The notes: generated from the sequence alone by a model not told the origin. A stretch of DNA of 64,000 nucleotides from Hirundichthys speculiger (GCA_018398805.1 JAGFBZ010001934.1:1-64000), one strand, 5' to 3'; shown: positions 11,877 to 24,423, numbered from the stretch's first letter. Numbers and translations are program-made.

Positions 11877-12745
11877 ACGCTTTCACACCTTAGTTTGTTT
11901 GCTCAGGTTTGAATAACTTGATGCAGCATTTCCCCTTGTTTTGATCTTCTTTCACTCTAAAAAATCCAAGCACACCTAAATGTATCACATCAAACCAGAT
12001 TTACAATAAAACCAAAACACACGGTGCATATAGAAGACATAACTCTTGGAATCAATGACCTGGTCAAATTTTACTTAACATGTGATTATTTCTGCCCCAC
12101 AATCACAGTATTATCATAAACACTGTAGACAGTCTGATGCAGTGAAGTTTCATCCATTTTACATCTTCATACTTGTGTGCAGGCGCAGATGTCTCTGATG
12201 ACTGAACCAGCAGTGAACTGAAGGGACTGACACATATTTCTTTCTTTCTTTTTTTAACATTCCTTGCATATCTTTGACGTTATATAGTCAGACATTTTTT
12301 TCTGGAATTTTACCCCCCTCTTTCATCCCACTGTGCATTTTTTTATACCATGTTTGGTATTCCTTTATACTGCTTGTATTCACTCTCACCAAATAATTCA
12401 GGGGATCCTGGTCCATTTGTTCTGGTTTTCTTTGGAGTGCAACAACTGTGTTACCACTGGAGAATAAACCTGACTAGTTTTTTTGGTTTTTGAACAAACT
12501 AACACCTGTAACTTGTAGCTTGGTAGTTTTGGTTCAGACCAAAGCAGGAAATGATGCATTTAATTTGGTTCACTTGAACTGGGACCTTTAAAAAGGTGGG
12601 TCTTGGTCCACTTCCAACCAGAGCAACCCAACTGCCCAATCAGGCTGTGCTGCTGAAAGGCCAACGCAAATGCCAAACGAACCGGGACCTTCCACGAGCA
12701 AATCAAACTAAATGGACAAAAAAAGTCCTGAACATTTAGTGTGAA
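11877..12745. mobile_element. Possible MITE with CTTTCACAC-type ends
   Basis: The left side reads GACGCTTTCACACCTTAG and the right side reads AACATTTAGTGTGAAATC, an imperfect inverted pair around TTTCACAC. Inside are repeated GGTTCACTTGAA-like and GGTTCAGACCAAA words of the sort seen in a common fish MITE. I could not define a target duplication. The interior seems longer than a simple MITE, so other DNA may be inserted. Treat as a suggestion. Confidence 0.3.
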
Positions 12746-12749
12746 ATCA

Positions 12750-14400
12750 AAAATGAGGAGCAGAACAACTTAGTATTCAGTCTGGGTCCAGAACATAGAT
12801 GCTTGGGTTTATACCTTCTCTGAACAGCAAATTCTCCGACATCAAACCCAGATGGTCTCCGGAGCCTTTTGAGCAGCTAATCAGACTTCAGTGCTGTTCC
12901 TTGAAGAAAACTGTGGCTGAATGTTGGTGGATTAGTCCAACAGGGTTATTTTCTCTAAATCTTACCTGGATTTAGACCCACCAGTCACTTCTGCAGTGGT
13001 TGAAGCAGTGACTGACAGAAGTAAAATGAAGGAGCCGGATCGAGATTTGAATATCCTGTGAACTCCCCCCCCCCCATCCTCCCATGGACCGCAGCATGAT
13101 GCAAGGCTGTTGCCATAACCCTCCCTATGGAAAGACAGATGTACGACGACGCGAGAGAAGAACTCAAGCGTCGGGGCAGCAGCAGCAGCAGACTGTTATA
13201 TTAATCACTGTCAGGGGCCTCGTCGAGACTCCAACATCCTTGGGGAGGAGTGTCATAAAAAAAAAAAATATCACGGTGGGCAGAACTATGTGTTGCAATG
13301 CAGCATGAAACATCCCCTCCATCTGCAGTGACTCAGCCAGTAAGGCCAAGGTAAAGGGGAACATGTCTGTCTTCTCCTTGTTATCTCCTCATGTCTGTCT
13401 TGTTCTCCAGACACACATGCTCCCCCCCCCCCCCACACAGACACATGAAAGGAGAGGAGATAGAGAGGACGTTATCATGGCCTGCTTGCATTCATCAGGT
13501 CCTGTGTGCATACAATTTCTGCCATTATCCTCAAATAGGCATATGAATTCATACAAGCTTCCTCAAACAACCACCACTTTCTCTCCTTTTCTAAATCAAA
13601 CAGCAAATGCCCGCGTTTTCTCCCTCCCCACTCGGCTAATCTGTTAATTCTACATTCCCTGGGTAAGACAGACAATGAGGATGATGGGCTACAGCGTTTA
13701 AAACTGCCGGCTATCCGAACTACATTTGAGGTTGTCTATTGTTGCAGGGCTTTCTCATGTAAATAGGTGGTGTAAACAACAATAACTACATGCTACTGTC
13801 CTACATAGATTCTGCCGTGCAAGGAACACCATTAAGCACAAAGACGTATTTATGCACGACCGCATACTTTCATATTTATACGTAGCAGCAGGGTGCAGTG
13901 AGGACATGCATAAACAAACATGAGCTCTCATTAAGAAGAATTTACGCCAATCCTGTACAGTCTTTTGCAAATGGCACACTGGACAGTAAAACCCAGCAAC
14001 TTTTTTAGAGGTTGGCAAAAATGCTCAGTGAAGGTTAGAGAATAAATCCTTCATGAAGCCACTCAAATTTAATGAGCAGGGAAAGGAATCGTATTGTCGT
14101 TTCGGCATGTTTATTCTCAGAATTTATTGCCGTTGCATGCTGCAGCCCTTGCTGTGGTAAATCTACTTTTCTCTCTGAAGCACCTGCATTTCCAAGAGTG
14201 ACTTCTTGTTTACTGGCTCATTCCAAGATGAGAATTTCCGCCGCAAACGAGTTTCCGAAAGCCTTTTAAAGCCGAGCAACATGGTTCATTGTTTATGACT
14301 TGGTGCACGAGTACTCACAAAAATGTTCATTCATATTGCTTTGAACATGATTCAGATACCATCAAGACTACCTGTTAGGGGCTTTTAGACAGCAGAAACC
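12750..14400. other. No gene seen; unique-looking intergenic DNA
   Basis: Contains a C run at about 13066-13075, an A run at 13258-13269 and a C run at 13424-13434. The part from about 13590 to 14060 is free of recognisable repeats and could be conserved non-coding DNA. No frame has the length or composition of an exon that I can support. Confidence 0.5.
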
Positions 14401-14401
14401 C

Positions 14402-14475
14402 TTTTTATTCAATTCACTTTACTTATTTAGTCCCAGTTCACAACAAAGCCATCACAAGGAACTTTACACAGAAAG
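14402..14475 (-). repeat. Short LINE-tail-like fragment
   Basis: ATTCAATTCACTTTACTTAT followed by TTCACAACAAAG and CATCACAAGGAACTTTAC resembles the start of a very common fish repeat with an (AATTG)n tail, read in inverse orientation. It is only about 75 bp long, so the assignment is weak. Confidence 0.35.
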
Positions 14476-14545
14476 CATTATACATTTACAGTTTGATATA
14501 ATTAGTCCTAATTATAATCCGTTACCATTGAGTTCCATAATTCTG

Positions 14546-17131
14546 AGAGGCGCCGAGTGGGGGTGGGCATACTTATTGCCCCCCGATTGGCCTGTACATT
14601 GGGGTTACTCGGTGGACGAGAGGGTAGCCTCTCTCCGCCTCCGGGTGGGGGGACGGGTTGACTGTTGTTTGTGCTACGCACCAATAGCAGTTCAGTACCC
14701 ACCCTTTTTGGAGTTTGGATGGAGTATGGGAAATGTTCCATCTGGGGATCCTCGTCTGCTGGGGGATTCATGCTCACGTGGGCAAGGTGAGACCTAGGGG
14801 TGTGGTTGGGAGGCAGGGCCCCCCCGATTGAGAGTGGTGTTTTGTTGCTTCTGTGCTCGTATGGATGTCCATAAACGAACACCTTTCAGGCATAAGAGTG
14901 TCCATGTGCAACCAGGACACTCTAGGCCGCAGTCATGATCGACTTCAAATCGTATCGTCGGACTTGCGGCATTCTTGGAATCGGGCGAAAGAGGGCGGAG
15001 CTTCAACTGATCACCACTGGTGGGGGGTGGCTCAGATGGTGGGGGGAGGATGCGGTCAGACCTGGAGGCCCAAACGTGTTGTGAGGTCTGCTGGGAAGTC
15101 TGGCAGAGTCTCCTGTCAGAAGGAGCTTTAACTCACTCCGGCGGAACTTCGATCATGCCGAGGGAGGGGGGGACATTGAGTCTGGGCTATGTTCCGGCCT
15201 CCATGTTGAGGCGGCCGACCGGAGCTGTGGCCGTAAGGTCGTTGGTGCCTGTGGGCGGCAATCCCAGAACTCGTTGGTGGACACCAGCAGTAGGATGCCT
15301 CAAGGAAGAAGGAGTCTATAAGGCCTTTTGGCTGTGGGACTGGAGGCAGCTGACAGGTATCGGCAGGCTAAGCGGGACGCGGCTTGGCGGTTGCTGAGGC
15401 AAAAACTCGGACATGGGAGGAGTTTGGAGAGGCCATGGAGAACGACTTCCGAACGTGAAAGATTTGGTCCAATCCGGGTCTCAGGAGGGGGAAGCAGTGC
15501 TCCATCAACTGTATACAGTGGGGATGGGGAGCTGTTGACCTCGACTCGGGACGTTGGGATCGTGGAGGGAATCTTTGAAGTCCTCAGCCGAGTCTCCAAT
15601 GAGGAAGCAGAGTCGGGGACTCAGGGTTGGACTTCTATCCTGGGCTGAGGTTGCCGAGGTTTAAAAAGTCCTCGGTGGCAGGGCCCCGGGTGTGGATGAG
15701 ATCCGCCCGGAGTTCTCAAGGCTCTGGATGCTGAGGGGCTGTCGTGGTTGACACGCCTCTGCAGCATCGCGTGGACGTCGGGGACAGTACCCTGGATTGG
15801 CAGACTGGGGTGGTGTCCCCCTTTTTAAAAAGGGGGACCGGAGGGTGTGTTCAACTACAGGGGGATCACACTCTCAGCCTCCCTGGGAAGGTCTATTCAG
15901 GGGTCCTGGAGAGGAGGGTCCGTCGGATAGTCGAAATCTCGGATTGAGGAGGAAGCAGTGTGGTTTTTCGTCCCGGCCGTGGAACGGTGGACCAGCTCTA
16001 CACCCTCTTCAGGGTCTTGGAGGGGGCATGGGAGTTCGCCCAACCAGTCTACATGTGTTTGTGGACTTGAGAAGGCGTTCGACCGTGTTCCCCGGGGATT
16101 CCTGTGGGGGGCTTCGGGAGTATGGGGTGCCGGACTCCCTTATAGGGCTGTCCGGTCCCTGTACGACCGGTGCCAGAGTTGGTCCGCATTGCCGCAGTAA
16201 GTCGGATTCGTTTCCAGTGAGGGTTGGACTCCGCCAAGGCTGCCCTTTGTCACCGATTCTGTTCATACTGATGGACAGAATCTAGGCGCAGTGAGGTGTC
16301 GAGGGGATCCGGTTCGGTGGCCTCAGGATTGGGTCTCTGCATTTGCAGATGATTGTGGTTCTGTTGGCTTCACGAGCCGTGATCTACAGCTCTCGATCGA
16401 TTCGCAGCCGTTGTGAAGCGGCTGGGATGAGAATCAGCACCTCCAATCCGAGACCATGGTCCTCAGCGGAAAAGGGTGGAGTGCCTTCTCCGGGTTGGGG
16501 ATGAGGTCTTCCCCAAGTGGAGGAGTTTAAGTATATCGGGATCTTGTTCACGAGTGAGGGAAGGATGGAGCGGGAGATGACAGACGGATCGGTGCGGCAT
16601 CTGAGTGATGCGGGTGCTGCGCCGGTCTGTTAGAAGGAGCTGAGTCGGAAGGCGAAGCTCTCGATTTACCGGTCGATCTACGTTCCACCCTCACCTATGG
16701 TCATGAGCTTTGGGTAGTGACCGAAAGAAAAGATCGCGGATACAAGCGGCTGAAATGAGCTTTTCGCAGGGTGGCCGGGTCTCCTTAGAGATAGGGTGAG
16801 AAGCTCGGTTCATCTGGGAGGGGCTCAGAGTAGAACCGCTGCTCCTCCGCATCGAGAGGAGCCAGATGAGGTGGCTCGGGCATCTGGTTAGGATGCCTCC
16901 TGGGCGCCTCCCTGGTGAGGTGTTCCGGGCACGGCCCACTGGGAGGAGACCCCGGGAAGACCCAGGACACGCTGGAGGGGACTATGTCTCTCGGCTGGCC
17001 GGGGAACGCCTGGGATCCCCCCAGAGGAGCTGGAGGAAGTGGCCGGGGAGAGGGGGGTCTGGGCTTCCTTACTCCGGCTGATGCCCCCGCGACCCGACCT
17101 CGGATAAGCGGAAGAAGACGGTACGGTACGG
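14546..17131 (+). mobile_element. Decayed 5'-truncated LINE (probable RTE clade), endonuclease plus RT
   Basis: Plus-strand frames, broken by many frameshifts and stops, give in order: an endonuclease remnant (around 14730-15010, including QDTLGRS and STDHH, the latter holding the expected catalytic SDH/TDH-like motif); an RT core (16040-16290) with EKAFDRVP, LREYGVPDSLI, SDSFPVRVGLRQGCPLSPIL and, at about 16342, FADD; and a C-terminal part (16860-17060) with QMRWLGHLVRMPPGRLPGEV. The 3' end passes through CGGATAAGCGGAAGAAGA into short ACGGT units. An 8-bp TAATTCTG occurs on both sides (14538-14545 and 17132-17139) and fits a target duplication. An intact protein would be close to 1000 residues; this copy is far from functional. 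Several shorter frames on either strand are shadows of it. Clade name is from recalled tail and motif style. Confidence 0.85.
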
Positions 17132-17339
17132 TAATTCTGTTTATTCCAGTTCATAAACCAATTCACCCCTATTGAGTTAGATATTTAAAATGTAATGCTA
17201 ATTCATAAAAAATAACCTACCAAAAGGACCCAACAGATTGAATCAAATCTTTATTTTGTTGCAATTCCCCATCAAACTTGTAGAAACTGGTTTAATGTGT
17301 GTTTTGCAGGTCAAGTCCTGGTTAACATTAACTTCAAGG

Positions 17340-18190
17340 TAGTAAGATTAGATGAAAAGTGATGCCATCCAGAGTTATCAAGCGACTAGACAGTCTATTT
17401 CTGAAGTGTTCAGGTCCAAAGACAACAATCACAGTCTTATCTAAATTTAGTAACTGGGAATCTGCAGTCGAGCAGCACGGTGGCTTCGTGGTCAGCGCTG
17501 GTGCCTCACAGCAAGAAGGTTCCTGGTTCGAACCTCAGCAGAGGACTTTCTGTGTGGAGTTTACATGTTCTCTCCACGCAGGTTCCTCCCACAGTCCAAA
17601 GACATCTATGTCAGGTTCATTGGTGATTTTAAATTTCCTGTGGCCCTGTGATGGACTGACAACCTGTTCAAGGTGTAACCCTGCCTTTCACCCGAAAAGA
17701 GCTGTGACAGACTCACAGATCCCCGTGACCCTGCAGAGGATTTAGCGGTCATAGATAATGGATGGATGGAATTTGCAGTCATCCGGTGTTTATGTCATGA
17801 AGACATAAGGCTTCATGGATAGGAGGAGCTGAGTTTTATCTGCATACATGTGAAAGCTGATGCTATGGTACCTAATGGAAGCATGACTAGAGTGAAAAGT
17901 AATAGCTCAAGTACAGAACCCTGAGGAACACCATGACATGTGAGGAAGACTCCCCATTTACATGAGCAGAGTGTAAACTCTTTCTGGACTATGATGTGAT
18001 CTGAACCCTGACTGGAGCTCTTTAAACAAATAATTTCTTTGTAGATGATCGATTAGTTGACTTGCAACAGTTCTTTCAAAAACTTGAAGAACTTTTCAAG
18101 AAATATGAGGGAGGTTACTTCTGGATCAGAACCACCTTTCTTAATTAAATAATTATTAATATTAAATAAATCAACTTTAGAAGCCTAAAG
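17340..18190 (-). mobile_element. Antisense L2-like LINE fragment, RT core remnant, split by a SINE
   Basis: On the minus strand 17870-17960 reads HGVPQGSVL, then after one changed residue LLFTL, then MLPLG, the conserved block just upstream of the YADD catalytic site in L2-type reverse transcriptases. Further along the minus strand, sequence on both sides of the SINE at 17470-17768 joins into one continuous RT region. The plus-strand words AATTTAGTAACTGGGAA and TTGCAGTCATCC are the flanks. The copy has multiple indels and no open frame. It inserted before the SINE, since the SINE interrupts it. Confidence 0.65.
17470..17768 (+). mobile_element. tRNA-like SINE nested in an L2 fragment, 12-bp target duplication
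   Basis: Starts AGCACGGTGGCTTCGTGGTC (A-box-like), has B-box-like GGTTCGAACCTC at about 17526, then TTTCTGTGTGGAGTTTACAT, CCACAGTCCAAAGACAT, CCCTGTGATGGACTG and CCCGTGACCCTGCAGAGG. It ends in GGATGGATG units. The flanks are GAATCTGCAGTC (17458-17469) and GAATTTGCAGTC (17769-17780), a 12-bp target duplication with one difference. The open frame through it has no protein meaning. It is the same family as the minus-strand copy at 9693-10052. Confidence 0.85.
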
Positions 18191-18845
18191 CACATAGCCT
18201 GTCGATAGGGATAGACTGATTACATCCAGTATGGAAGTATTAATTAAGTATTAATTAAGATTTGTACTAGACCGTAAAAATCTCCTTGTATGGTCTAGTT
18301 ATGACTGGGTCAAAGCGACATGTTGATGGTTCAGAAGAAGCCAGCTCAGAGAGCTCAAAACAGTCCAGACACAAATCAGATTGCAGAGCGGACCCCCCAG
18401 GACTGTTCCTCTTGATGACACCTCAGGGTGGAGTTTGAGGGGCGCCTCTGCGTGACCCTGTAAACACCTGTGGGTTGGGAGTGGTGCTTACTCAGTACTG
18501 GCTGGATATTCTGTAGGCGACTGATGACCATTTCAATAAGGACTGATGATCAGCAGCCGCTGATGACATTTAATCCTCATCGTGAAAATACTAAGACCCT
18601 CTATGATTAGATTATTTCTTTATTGTTCTTACATGAAAAAGAAAAAAACAGTATTGAGATACAGGGTACATTGCTGTAAACTGCAGATACTGTGGTACAC
18701 CGTTATATCTGTTATGTTTTATATTTAGGCTGAAACAACAACAGCAAGAACATGTATTTTTTAACTGGAATATCTCATATTTTGCTTCCACTAATATACC
18801 GACACCCTGCCTGACACTGAAAATAAGACCGCGGTTATATGCACG
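18190..18845. other. No gene seen; intergenic
   Basis: AT-rich sequence with TATTAATTAAG repeated twice near 18240. I see no coding region. Confidence 0.5.
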
Positions 18846-18849
18846 TCTC

Positions 18850-19260
18850 ACACACCAAAAACCACGAGCAGAAAAGAGGGAGAGAGCCCAACAGCTTCTG
18901 CTGCAGCTTCACTCATCCGTGGTCGGCTCCGGTGCAGATGTGCGCTCCACCTCGTTAACCTCAGCCAATGGGAGCCACCCGCACGCAGCTGTGCAGCCGC
19001 CATGCTGCTCTGGCTCACCAGACTGCTGCGCTGGCACGAGGAAGCCACAGGCGCCGAGTCAACACATCCTCACGCGCTCGGACACACGTACGCGCACATA
19101 CAGCGCACGCCTGCGTGCACGCAGAACAGGGGAGGGAGCTCAGGCATACCTTTGTTTTTAAAACAGGATCCACCTCTGGGAGCATCACGCTGCACTGCAT
19201 GCTGGGTTCTTTCAGGAGCCGTCACCTTGTTCAAGGCCGAAAATAAACGGCTAATTTATT
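18850..19260. promoter_or_regulatory. CpG-rich segment, possible regulatory island
   Basis: This is the most CpG-rich stretch outside repeats, with CACGCGCTCGG, ACGTACGCGC and CGCACGCCTGCGTGCACGC words. A CCAAT box in AGCCAATGGGAG lies at about 18963. It might be an unmethylated island or a distal promoter. Several short frames run through it on both strands, but none has a recognisable domain or a clear downstream exon. The regulatory reading is inference from composition only. Confidence 0.3.
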
Positions 19261-20424
19261 GACCTGGGTGGCTTCCTCCTGGCTGCGTTCGGTTTCGCTT
19301 CGCAAGAGGTTTGTAGAAGTTTATATCCATTCCTATAATGTTCACAGCGGCTCTGTACGCTGCAGGGCTGCAACTACTGCTGCCACCTGATTTATTGTAA
19401 CCATAGCAACTACTAGGGCTTTGAGGGGAAGGGAGGTCAAAGGTTGAGTACTGTTCAGCGGAGAAATCAAATCTGCTCTTTGCCAAGACAGCAGCTTTGA
19501 AGATTGATGTCCAGCAGGAAGGAGGATCTGTGAAGTGAGTTACGTTTGGGGGGTTCGAGCTGCTCTGACACGGACTTTAAAACCTGCTGCTCATGTTCAC
19601 TGTGTCTGATCTCCTGTCTGACTCATCCAGAGACTTCGCTGTCTGCTGAATCAGTTGGTTTTTTTGTTTGTTTGTTTGTTTGTTTTTTATCTGCCAACAT
19701 GAATCTCTTGCAACATCACAGAAGCTTAAATGTTTGATTTATTCCAGGGTACACTCGCTCAATCAGTTTGCAGTCTGAGCAATTTGTTGCTTTTTTGCCT
19801 TTTCTTTCTTTCTTTTCCTTCGTTTTTACATCAGAAGCGAGTCCACAGGTGGTCGCTTCCTTTACCGTAACCATGGCAACTGCCCACGGAAAGCCATGAG
19901 TGTTTGTCAAAGAAGAAAGGCACCCTCACTTACCTTTCGAGGGGCTGCTCCTTGGATGACTGTAGGAGGTTTTACATCTGTGATTTGTGATTAAGGCTCT
20001 GATGGACCGTTGTTCAAATAAACCGGTTATAGAAAAACAAAATAAAAAAAAAATGACAGTGTGAGAGAGAAGTGAGGGAGCTGGTGAGTCAGGCCAAGGT
20101 GGGTCACTTTCATTTCCCCCAAAGGGCCGATCCACAGATGGGCCGAGCCAAGAGGGGGCGAGTGATGGGACGGACGCAACCGAGCTCAGCCTTGGCACCA
20201 AGGACCCGAGCCATCTGCCTGTCAGGGCTGCTTCATCTCAGACCCCTGCACTCGCTCTCCGGCGCTCTAAATACAGATGGACAGCCTTTAGAAAGGTGCG
20301 AGTTACGCCCGGGCAGCGTCGCGGCAACACTGGGAGGGGCTGCACGGCCTGGACGTAATTAAAGCCAAATCTAAGAGAGAAAAGACAAACACGGAGGCTG
20401 GACGCAGGAGGAAATCTGTTGTGT
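19261..20424. other. No gene seen; moderately GC-rich intergenic DNA
   Basis: Includes GTTT tandem units at about 19664-19683 and an A run at about 20045. The segment 20080-20360 is relatively GC-rich. No supported exon or repeat family. Confidence 0.45.
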
Positions 20425-20432
20425 CTTTGAAC

Positions 20433-21502
20433 TAGGGATGTTCCTGGCGACTAATTTCCCTGTCGACTAAACGACAATTTTAATTAAGACTAGTCGACTA
20501 GTCTAAAAAAAAAGGAAAACACTCAGAAAACAGTGTAAATTTAGCACAATTTATTGAAACATCAAAACAGAATTTGGACCATTGTCCCAAAAAATATTGT
20601 GTGTAACAAGAGTTCTTTAAGCCTTTAATCACAATGTTCAACAACCATGTCGGATTTTTAAATGCCGCTGAACTATGAGACACTGTGCACTGTGCAGTAT
20701 GAATGAATGTGAACATGAAGGCAACTCAGCCAAACGTTAACCACCAAAATAAATAAATTGCCTCTGACACATTGAATCTTGCAGATTATCCGACAAAAAT
20801 TATTGCTTGAATTCACTTTCAAGTTAATAAAACATCTAAATTATAATTAAATTTCAACCGAAACGAGCAGCATTTTGCGCCGTGCAGTATGAATATAAAC
20901 CCTGCACATCCGACAAAAACTCACTTAAAGTTAAATAATGTAACATCTAAAAAAGATAAATTACTGCTGAATTATTAAGCTCTATGCGCAGTTCAATATG
21001 ATTGTAAAATTAAACAAACATCTAAAATCTCTCAGACCGGACGGGAGAACACGTCTCCGGGTAAACAATGTGGCTAGCAGTGTGGCTAGCACGCTAGCAT
21101 CAGCAGCCGTCGTCTCGTGCAGATTAACATCCAAATGCTTGAGTCGAATGTGGTTGCGCATTGCTCCAGTCGAGTGACTGTATGCCAGTTGTTTCTGACA
21201 CAGTCTACATACTACCTTGTTTTCATTTTCTAGATTAAAGTACCGCCAAACCGCGCTGGTTTTGCGAGACTATCTTCCCACCGTGCCGTTTTAAAACTCC
21301 AGTTTACTCGAGCCTTTCCGCGGGAAGGGGGGCTGCTGTCTGACGGCTCTGTAGCCCCGACTAGTGGCGGGCGGCTGTATGACAGTTAAGCGGCCTTGTA
21401 CATGAATAAAACACAAATTGGTTTTAAACGACTTATATTTCTGGTGCCGACTAAAAAGTGGGCGGACGTTTAATCGGTTAGACGACTAATCGCGCACACC
21501 TA
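20433..21502 (-). mobile_element. hAT deletion derivative (1070 bp) with 8-bp target duplication
   Basis: The outer flanks carry an identical 8-bp duplication, CTTTGAAC, at 20425-20432 and 21503-21510. The left end reads TAGGGATGTTCCTGGCGACT and the right end, inverted, reads TAGGTGTGCGCGATTAGTCG. The termini share TAGG and the GCGA-TTAGTCG type subterminal words, with many GTCGACTA units near the left end. Inside, the minus strand keeps a BED zinc finger (separate entry). The rest of the transposase, including the DDE catalytic domain and the dimerisation domain, is deleted, so the copy depends on a partner for movement. Confidence 0.85.
21085..21275 (-). pseudogene. BED zinc finger remnant of a hAT transposase
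   Basis: Reading the minus strand from about 21275 gives SRKTSAVWRYF, then NKVVCRLCQKQLAYSHSTGA, then MRNHIRLKH, followed by an acidic/alanine-rich stretch. The aromatic WRYF, the C-x2-C pair and the H-x4-H pair of a BED finger are all present in correct order and spacing, so this is the DNA-binding N-terminus of a ZBED-type hAT transposase. The readable stretch is about 60 residues; a complete transposase is about 600. There is no start methionine in the immediately preceding frame. The finger points outward from the element interior toward its left end. Confidence 0.8.
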
Positions 21503-21510
21503 CTTTGAAC

Positions 21511-24423
21511 GGGTTGAAAGAGGTTAAGACACTGTGCAGTGACGTGTCAGCGAGTGATATTTGCACAAACGTTTAAGTAAAAGCCTAGTGGATAACAGAC
21601 ATTAAATATTAGCAGCCAAAACCCCTCATTCAACAACCAGCGCCCCCACACAGCACCATTATAACACGCTTTATTGTGCCTTTTTGTCCTCATTGTCCTG
21701 CTCTTATATCCTTGTGCCATTTTACTTTGCTTCTTTCTCTTGTGTATTCCCACGTAAAAACATGCAAATACAGTTTGAAGACCCACAAAGATTCTCTGTC
21801 TGTGTCTGACTGCCTTTCTACTGCTACGTCTGTCCTCACCTTTCCCTCCATCACATCATTTCTGCTTGACCTTTGTTGCCTCTCCTCTCCTCTCCTCTCC
21901 TCTCCTCTCTAATCCATCGAGATGCAGTGCAGCATTTCTGCCAGAGTTTTTTCTGCGAGTGGATTTGTAAGAGAAACACCAGTAAGCCTCTCTCTGCCCG
22001 AGCCCTAATGGCAGATTAGCGCCTCGCTCCAGCATTAAGTCGACAAACACACAGAGGTGTTGCGGAGCCTCGCAGGCAGGTACAGGAAGGAGGCGGAGCT
22101 CCACGGGGAGAGACGAGACATTTGTCAAAAAAAAAAAGAAGGCACGAGGAGCACAGGTAAGTGGAGGGAAAAAAGAGGGGTGAACATCATAAACTAAACA
22201 TAAGCTGCTTAATGTACCACCTGCTAATTCAATTTTTCTCAGGAGAAAACACAAGTGTGGTGAAAAGGACACACAAACCCCCATATCCGCCTTTTCACGG
22301 TGAGCCTGGTGATGAATGGAGACCCTGACCTTTACCAAGACATTGGCTTTCATTGCTGCTCATTTCTGCAGTTATGTCTGTATCCTGTACGTTATATACG
22401 GACCATGTTTGCTTCTGTAATCTTCATCTTATACCATAAAATCACAACAACCTCTAGAGCTCCTAAGAATGACATCTCATCCTGCTGTGATGATGATCAG
22501 AAGAAACATGTCAACTGCTTAACCTAATTCTGCTCATTGCATCATACTGGATGTGTGAAAACGTTTTCTTTTTCTGGTGAAAAATCTGTCCATGCAGCAA
22601 GATATTTTTACTTGACAAGAAATGTTGTCTCAAGTTTAGATCTGGTAGGTTTGAAACAACTAAAAAAAAAAAAAAAAATGCTGAATTTTAGATCAAGTTA
22701 CTCAAAAACAGACTGATCAGTACGAGGTGAAAGACACTGAAAACTGGCAAAGAAAAAGTCACTGACACATGAAGACCCAGAAATGTGTAATGTAAAAACA
22801 AAATATGCAAAAGTACTTAAAATAAAACAAAAATAAAATTAAAATAAAAGAGATCAATTGTTTTGTAAATATCTTACTGTACAGCCTGAATTCAGTCATT
22901 TTCACCTGGAATTTATTGTTCATTGTTGTTCTTGTATTTTAGCTTGTGATTTCTTTTTTGTTTGTTTGTTTGTTTTGCAGCGCAGTAAACTTGTAAATCA
23001 AGGTGGATTTTACTGAATGTTAGCAAGTTATGTTTAACGGCTTAGTGGAAACAACATTTTTACAGAGAAAGTTCATTTATGATTTCCTGCCTAATTAAGG
23101 AATAAAGGACGTATTCATGATGCGTTTTTATATAAATATGTGGACTAAACAAGTAAATTATATTTAAAACAAGAGCTAAGATTTGAAATCAGCAGAAGAA
23201 CAGAATAGTTTGCAATGTCTGTGTCCTCCAGGATATATGCTTTTAAAAACCTGTGATGATCTCTGATGGTGAGTGACTAACAGCTACTCAGTGAATTTTT
23301 ACTGTTAAAAACAGCTCAAAGCTCAGAAATCTCACAGCAGTTGAAGCAAACGCTGTCTGCGGTATGTTTACAGCATGTCACTTCAGAGCTCAACAAATAT
23401 TGACTTTGTCACTGCATTGTCTTTAACAGCAGAACATCTGCGCTGCAGCATCATGGTGAGAACAGATCGTATGATATATTGTGTTTCCACTATGGAATCT
23501 GTCAGGTTTGAATTGTGTTACTGTATACGGTGAAGGTCGGTTTATGTGGAGCAGAGACAGGTCCATGTTTGCTCGTGATGGGGGAACATATTAGCCCACC
23601 CATGAATGAACAGTTGCCTTCCCTTTGCGGCTTGTACTGATGTCGCCCGATGACAGCTGGGACAGGCGCTGCTGGGTTTCTCTGGACCTTACGTTGAGAA
23701 CCTGCTGTCAACACGATGACATGCTGGATGCCTTAATCTGGTGATCCTGCAGATGATCAGACAGCTGTGTGCTGCAGCTTTAACGGTCCTCCAGCCCCTG
23801 CGTGACACAGTCAGAGGGACTGACCCGACCCGGTGTGCCAGCTGAGGTGAGCTGGCAGCAAACAGAGATGAGACCTCATTACCCGGTCAGCGCGGTGAAC
23901 CGGCACTGTAGCTTATACATCTAACCTACATTACACTCCACACCGCCGCCATGAACTGAACTCTGACACATAGACGTCTAAAGATGCAATATAAAAAACA
24001 CACAAGTGAGAAGCAGCAGCACTGCTGTGCTCCAAATGACTCATGAGCTCATTTTACTGTCTCAGTATCTATTTATTTTTTAACCAAATAGTTTGTGTTT
24101 TAAAACTTGAATAATTTGTATGACTACAGCTTAACACTGAACATCATGTTCCTTTGTCACATGATATAACTTATGTGTAATAAAAAAAAAGAAAATAACA
24201 TGTAATTCCCATCCTCACTACAGCTGTGATTCAAAGAGATGAACTTAGCTTCACTAGAAAATGGCACGTGAGCAGCCTGATTTATTCATGGAGCAAAGAT
24301 CAGTGTCTCAGAACATGTCGCTGAGCACAATATTGTGTCTGATCCCTCAGGAGATGTGCTTATTTTGGAAAGAGATTCAAAGGAGTGAAGAAGTTCTCTT
24401 TTTGATTATATGAATGAGATATA
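21511..24423. other. No gene seen; intergenic
   Basis: Contains CTCTC tandem units at about 21882-21908, an A run at about 22662-22678 and GTTT units near 22960. The frames in this interval are short and unrelated to anything I recognise. The stretch 23700-23960 is less AT-rich but shows no exon structure. Confidence 0.5.

Noticed and set aside
14508..17175. Many overlapping frames on both strands as separate genes
   Set aside because: All lie within one decayed LINE copy; the minus-strand frames are shadows of its GC-rich sequence.
17470..17768. A functional tRNA gene at the A/B-box-like sequence
   Set aside because: The boxes belong to a SINE: no cloverleaf could be folded beyond the promoter words, and a SINE body and GGATG tail follow.
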